Assembly: GCA_000444245.1 (NCBI GenBank)
Contig: ATSW01058461.1
Coordinates: 1 to 20,195, forward strand
Length of the DNA stretch: 20,195 bases
Origin: Botryllus schlosseri
Lineage: Eukaryota > Chordata > Ascidiacea > Stolidobranchia > Styelidae
Direction of reading: 5' to 3'
The position numbers were made by a program, and so were the translations under genes. The notes below the pieces were generated by a model that had not been told where the DNA came from, did no database searches, and saw only the letters and a program-made list of their open reading frames with translations. Every line of letters starts with the position of its first letter. Positions within the stretch are counted from its first letter, which is position 1. Shown here one piece after another: positions 18,374 through 20,195 of the stretch.

Positions 18374-18911
18374 CTACATTGTACGCACGCATTGCTGTGA
18401 GGATCGCGTAATATCGTCACACACTTCTCTGAAAGCCATGGCCGAGCAAGTCACGACTTTGTCGGCCTCATTCAAAATATCGAACACGCAGTGCTCTCCC
18501 GCAAGCTCGAGTTAGTAGACACGAACTCGCGATCACCAAATTCGTATCTTACAGACAAGTCCTCCTGTACGTCCAAAACAATTCCATTTTTTTGGTTTTT
18601 GAATTGAAACGCCAAATAATTTCGCTTAATAAACCAGTCGGGTTGTTGAAGTTTCAAAAATCCTTTTTGCACGTCATCCGAATTTTTATATCTTGGTGGC
18701 ACTGGTAATTCATGTTTTACTATTGACCTTCTCGGGGGAGGGGGAGTAGTGTCGTGCGATTGTTCTCGCAAATTAATTGACGGCAAGGCGCCTGGTTTTA
18801 ACTCTTTTCTTGTTATTTAGGTAATGGAAATCAGTTTCTGCGAAATGACGTCCACAAATGCCAGCGTGATCACTTCTCGCTAATTCCACTACGACCGACT
18901 TCTCTCGACAT
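18374..18911 (-). CDS. THAP-type zinc finger gene, C-terminal part
   Basis: After a strong acceptor (TTCATTTTTGCTGTAG) the minus strand reads CREKSVVVELARSDHAG, then ICGRHFAETDFHYL. ICGRH gives the third Cys and the His (C-x2-H) of a THAP C2CH finger, and HFAETDF is the usual following box. Next comes KPGALPSIN, the AVPTIF-like box that closes THAP domains. It is one base out of frame with the first part, across a short A-run at about 18804-18809. After it come a PPPPRR linker, VPPRYKNSDDVQKGF and FIKRNYLAFQF. A 59-base intron (18552-18494, TTGTCT|GTAAGA to GCGGGAGAG) restores an open frame: HCVFDILNEADKVVTC, AMAFREVCDD, and a stop at 18374. The first half of the finger lies in an upstream exon not found. 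THAP fingers bind DNA and occur in host regulators and P-element-like transposases. The frame break means either a pseudogene or a base error. Confidence 0.62.
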
Positions 18912-19660
18912 CTACAGCAAAAATGAAACAATAAAGTTTGCCATTCGTTGTTTTGTCGAGGGTGTAGAACTATACTGACTGAATGATAATACCAGCCGAT
19001 TCTTCGCTCGATTTGACAAGTCTCCTAGTATTACACCCAGGTAATATGCAGTGACAATAGGCGCCATATGGTTATACAATATAATTCAAATACGGTACAC
19101 TTGATCTAAACAAAATTTTCATAACCCAAACCTGCAAACAGAGAACATAAGTGTCCAGCTAAAACCAACAGGCGCCGGCGAACCTGATATTGGTTATATT
19201 CAGTAACCAGGCTGCAGTAAACTTTTGATGCCTTGTTGACACTGCAACGCACACTCGCACAGTGGTGTATGGTCACTGCGCGTCATCTATGAATGTTGCG
19301 AGGGCGTGATTGGTTCAACTTATCGTTGTGAATCAACCTTTTCGAACGTAAACTTCATCAAAAACAAACGCAGAACACGCCTCACTAATGCACATCTGGA
19401 ACACTCACTCAGACTTGCAGTGTCAAGTTACATACCAGAGTACAGCGCACTATAGTTGATAGCATGTAATGCCAGGCTTTCCACTGACTAGTATAGAAAC
19501 AGATAACATGATGTCCGGTCTAAAGTGTGGCATGATTTATTTTTAAATTTGAATTGACTGTTGTTGTATAATTTATACAAACATGGTGCGAAGTAATTCA
19601 TGATTTCTTAAAAAGTCTTAGTGGCTACAGCTAGTTGAAATGAGATGTTTCGATTTGAAA
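18912..19660. other. No gene recognised
   Basis: The missing first exon of the THAP gene might lie here, but I found no Cys-x-Cys and TFHRFP-like coding stretch. A perfect AT palindrome with 8-bp arms is at 19564-19580. Confidence 0.3.
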
Positions 19661-19789
19661 GACTCTCTTAGAAGTGTAGCCGCAATGTGGATACATGCCC
19701 AGTGCTATGAAAATCAAAGCGGAAATTCAGTCTGGTACGGGTAAACGGCGAAAGTAAATGGTAGCCCGTCGCTTCAGTCAGTACCCAAC

Positions 19790-19826
19790 AAGTAGCTCTT
19801 GGTTGCAAAAAGGTCGGTGACTCCTG
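19790..19826 (-). mobile_element. Isolated hAT end
   Basis: Reverse-complemented, the sequence starts CAGGAGTCACCGACCTTT and continues TTGCAACCAAGAGC, the same type as the end at 10752 (CAGGGGTCGG, then ACCTTTTGCGACC). The partner was not found. Confidence 0.5.
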
Positions 19827-19829
19827 GTT

Positions 19830-20195
19830 TCCAGTCTTTCGCGCAGAAAGCCATGGGTTTAAGCGGCCACACCAACTCGAATAATATTCTTCTCTTCGAC
19901 AATATCGAGAGACGAAGCGTTTCGGGGTCGAACCAAGCACCTTGTCGTGCTATCTTGCTCATTTCCCACTACCACCAGAATCTGGTTACTCTGGCAACTA
20001 CAAATACAATTCACCGCATCGAAAACACCTTACAGCAGCTATACCAGCCATCCGCAAATCAAGGGCGAAAAAGCACCTCGTCAGCTTACCCCAAACACGT
20101 TGGTCTCGGGCCCCCACCAGCAGAGATGAGCATGGATTAGGATTAGGTTTTGAAAAAACAGGATTTGTGAAATTTTGTCGGATTTGGATTGGATT
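19830..20195. other. No gene recognised; GGATT-rich end
   Basis: Open frames on both strands lack any family likeness. From about 20132 to the window edge, GGATTAGGATTAGG and GGATTTGGATTGGATT words begin what may be another simple or AT-rich unit array, loosely like the ones at 7910 and 12226. Confidence 0.35.

Noticed and set aside
1-20195. Retroviral, LTR or Polinton-like elements
   Set aside because: No long terminal direct repeats and no recognisable reverse transcriptase, integrase, capsid or envelope-like stretches were seen.

Overview
The window reads as a stretch of an invertebrate animal nuclear genome. It is AT-rich, has no operon-like gene packing, and has spliced gene pieces with short GT-AG introns (59 to 210 bases, plus one of 804). 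It is crowded with decayed hAT-superfamily DNA transposons and their short non-autonomous derivatives. A tunicate or similar marine invertebrate would fit the mix of short introns, hAT derivatives and a THAP-type zinc finger, but that is inference; nothing here fixes the species. No rRNA, intact tRNA, CRISPR array or retroviral or LTR element is visible.

Host-gene signal is all on the minus strand. The best is a seven-exon chain between 13763 and 11701. Every exon has an acceptor and a donor, and its reading phase carries through all seven without a stop. It encodes at least about 220 residues of a protein I cannot name, and its first and last exons lie outside what I could find. Further down the minus strand are an exon with clean splice sites at 7763-7884 followed by a possible terminal exon (7622-7665), and a GC-rich candidate exon at 4020-4128. 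Upstream, at 18911-18374, lies the C-terminal half of a THAP zinc finger followed by about 120 further residues and a stop, with a one-base frame disturbance inside the finger. Whether these pieces belong to one long gene or several cannot be decided from the sequence.

Mobile elements fill much of the rest. Four hAT-type elements are complete enough to show both ends and 8-bp target duplications, three exact or nearly so: 4569-5735, 9192-9496, 15765-17202, and 16130-16849 nested inside the third. A fifth (6247-6740) has slightly imperfect ends. It is homologous, in opposite orientation, to about 9000-9645, which the 305-bp element at 9192-9496 has split. Transposase fragments of two hAT lineages sit in the first 1.7 kb. 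A 236-bp element with a perfect 15-bp terminal inverted repeat (3005-3240) interrupts a degenerate GGTTAG/TTAGATT repeat field (2755-3420). Isolated hAT ends lie at 7012, 10752, 14224, 14990, 18145, 18284 and 19826.

The most distinctive unnamed DNA is a family of roughly 40-bp AT-rich units (AATTAGATTAGAATTGGAATT-like). It is present twice in opposite orientation (7910-8602 and 12226-12655), each copy bounded by similar inverted ends. The second lies inside the 804-base intron of the spliced gene. I see no defence or biosynthetic system in the window.
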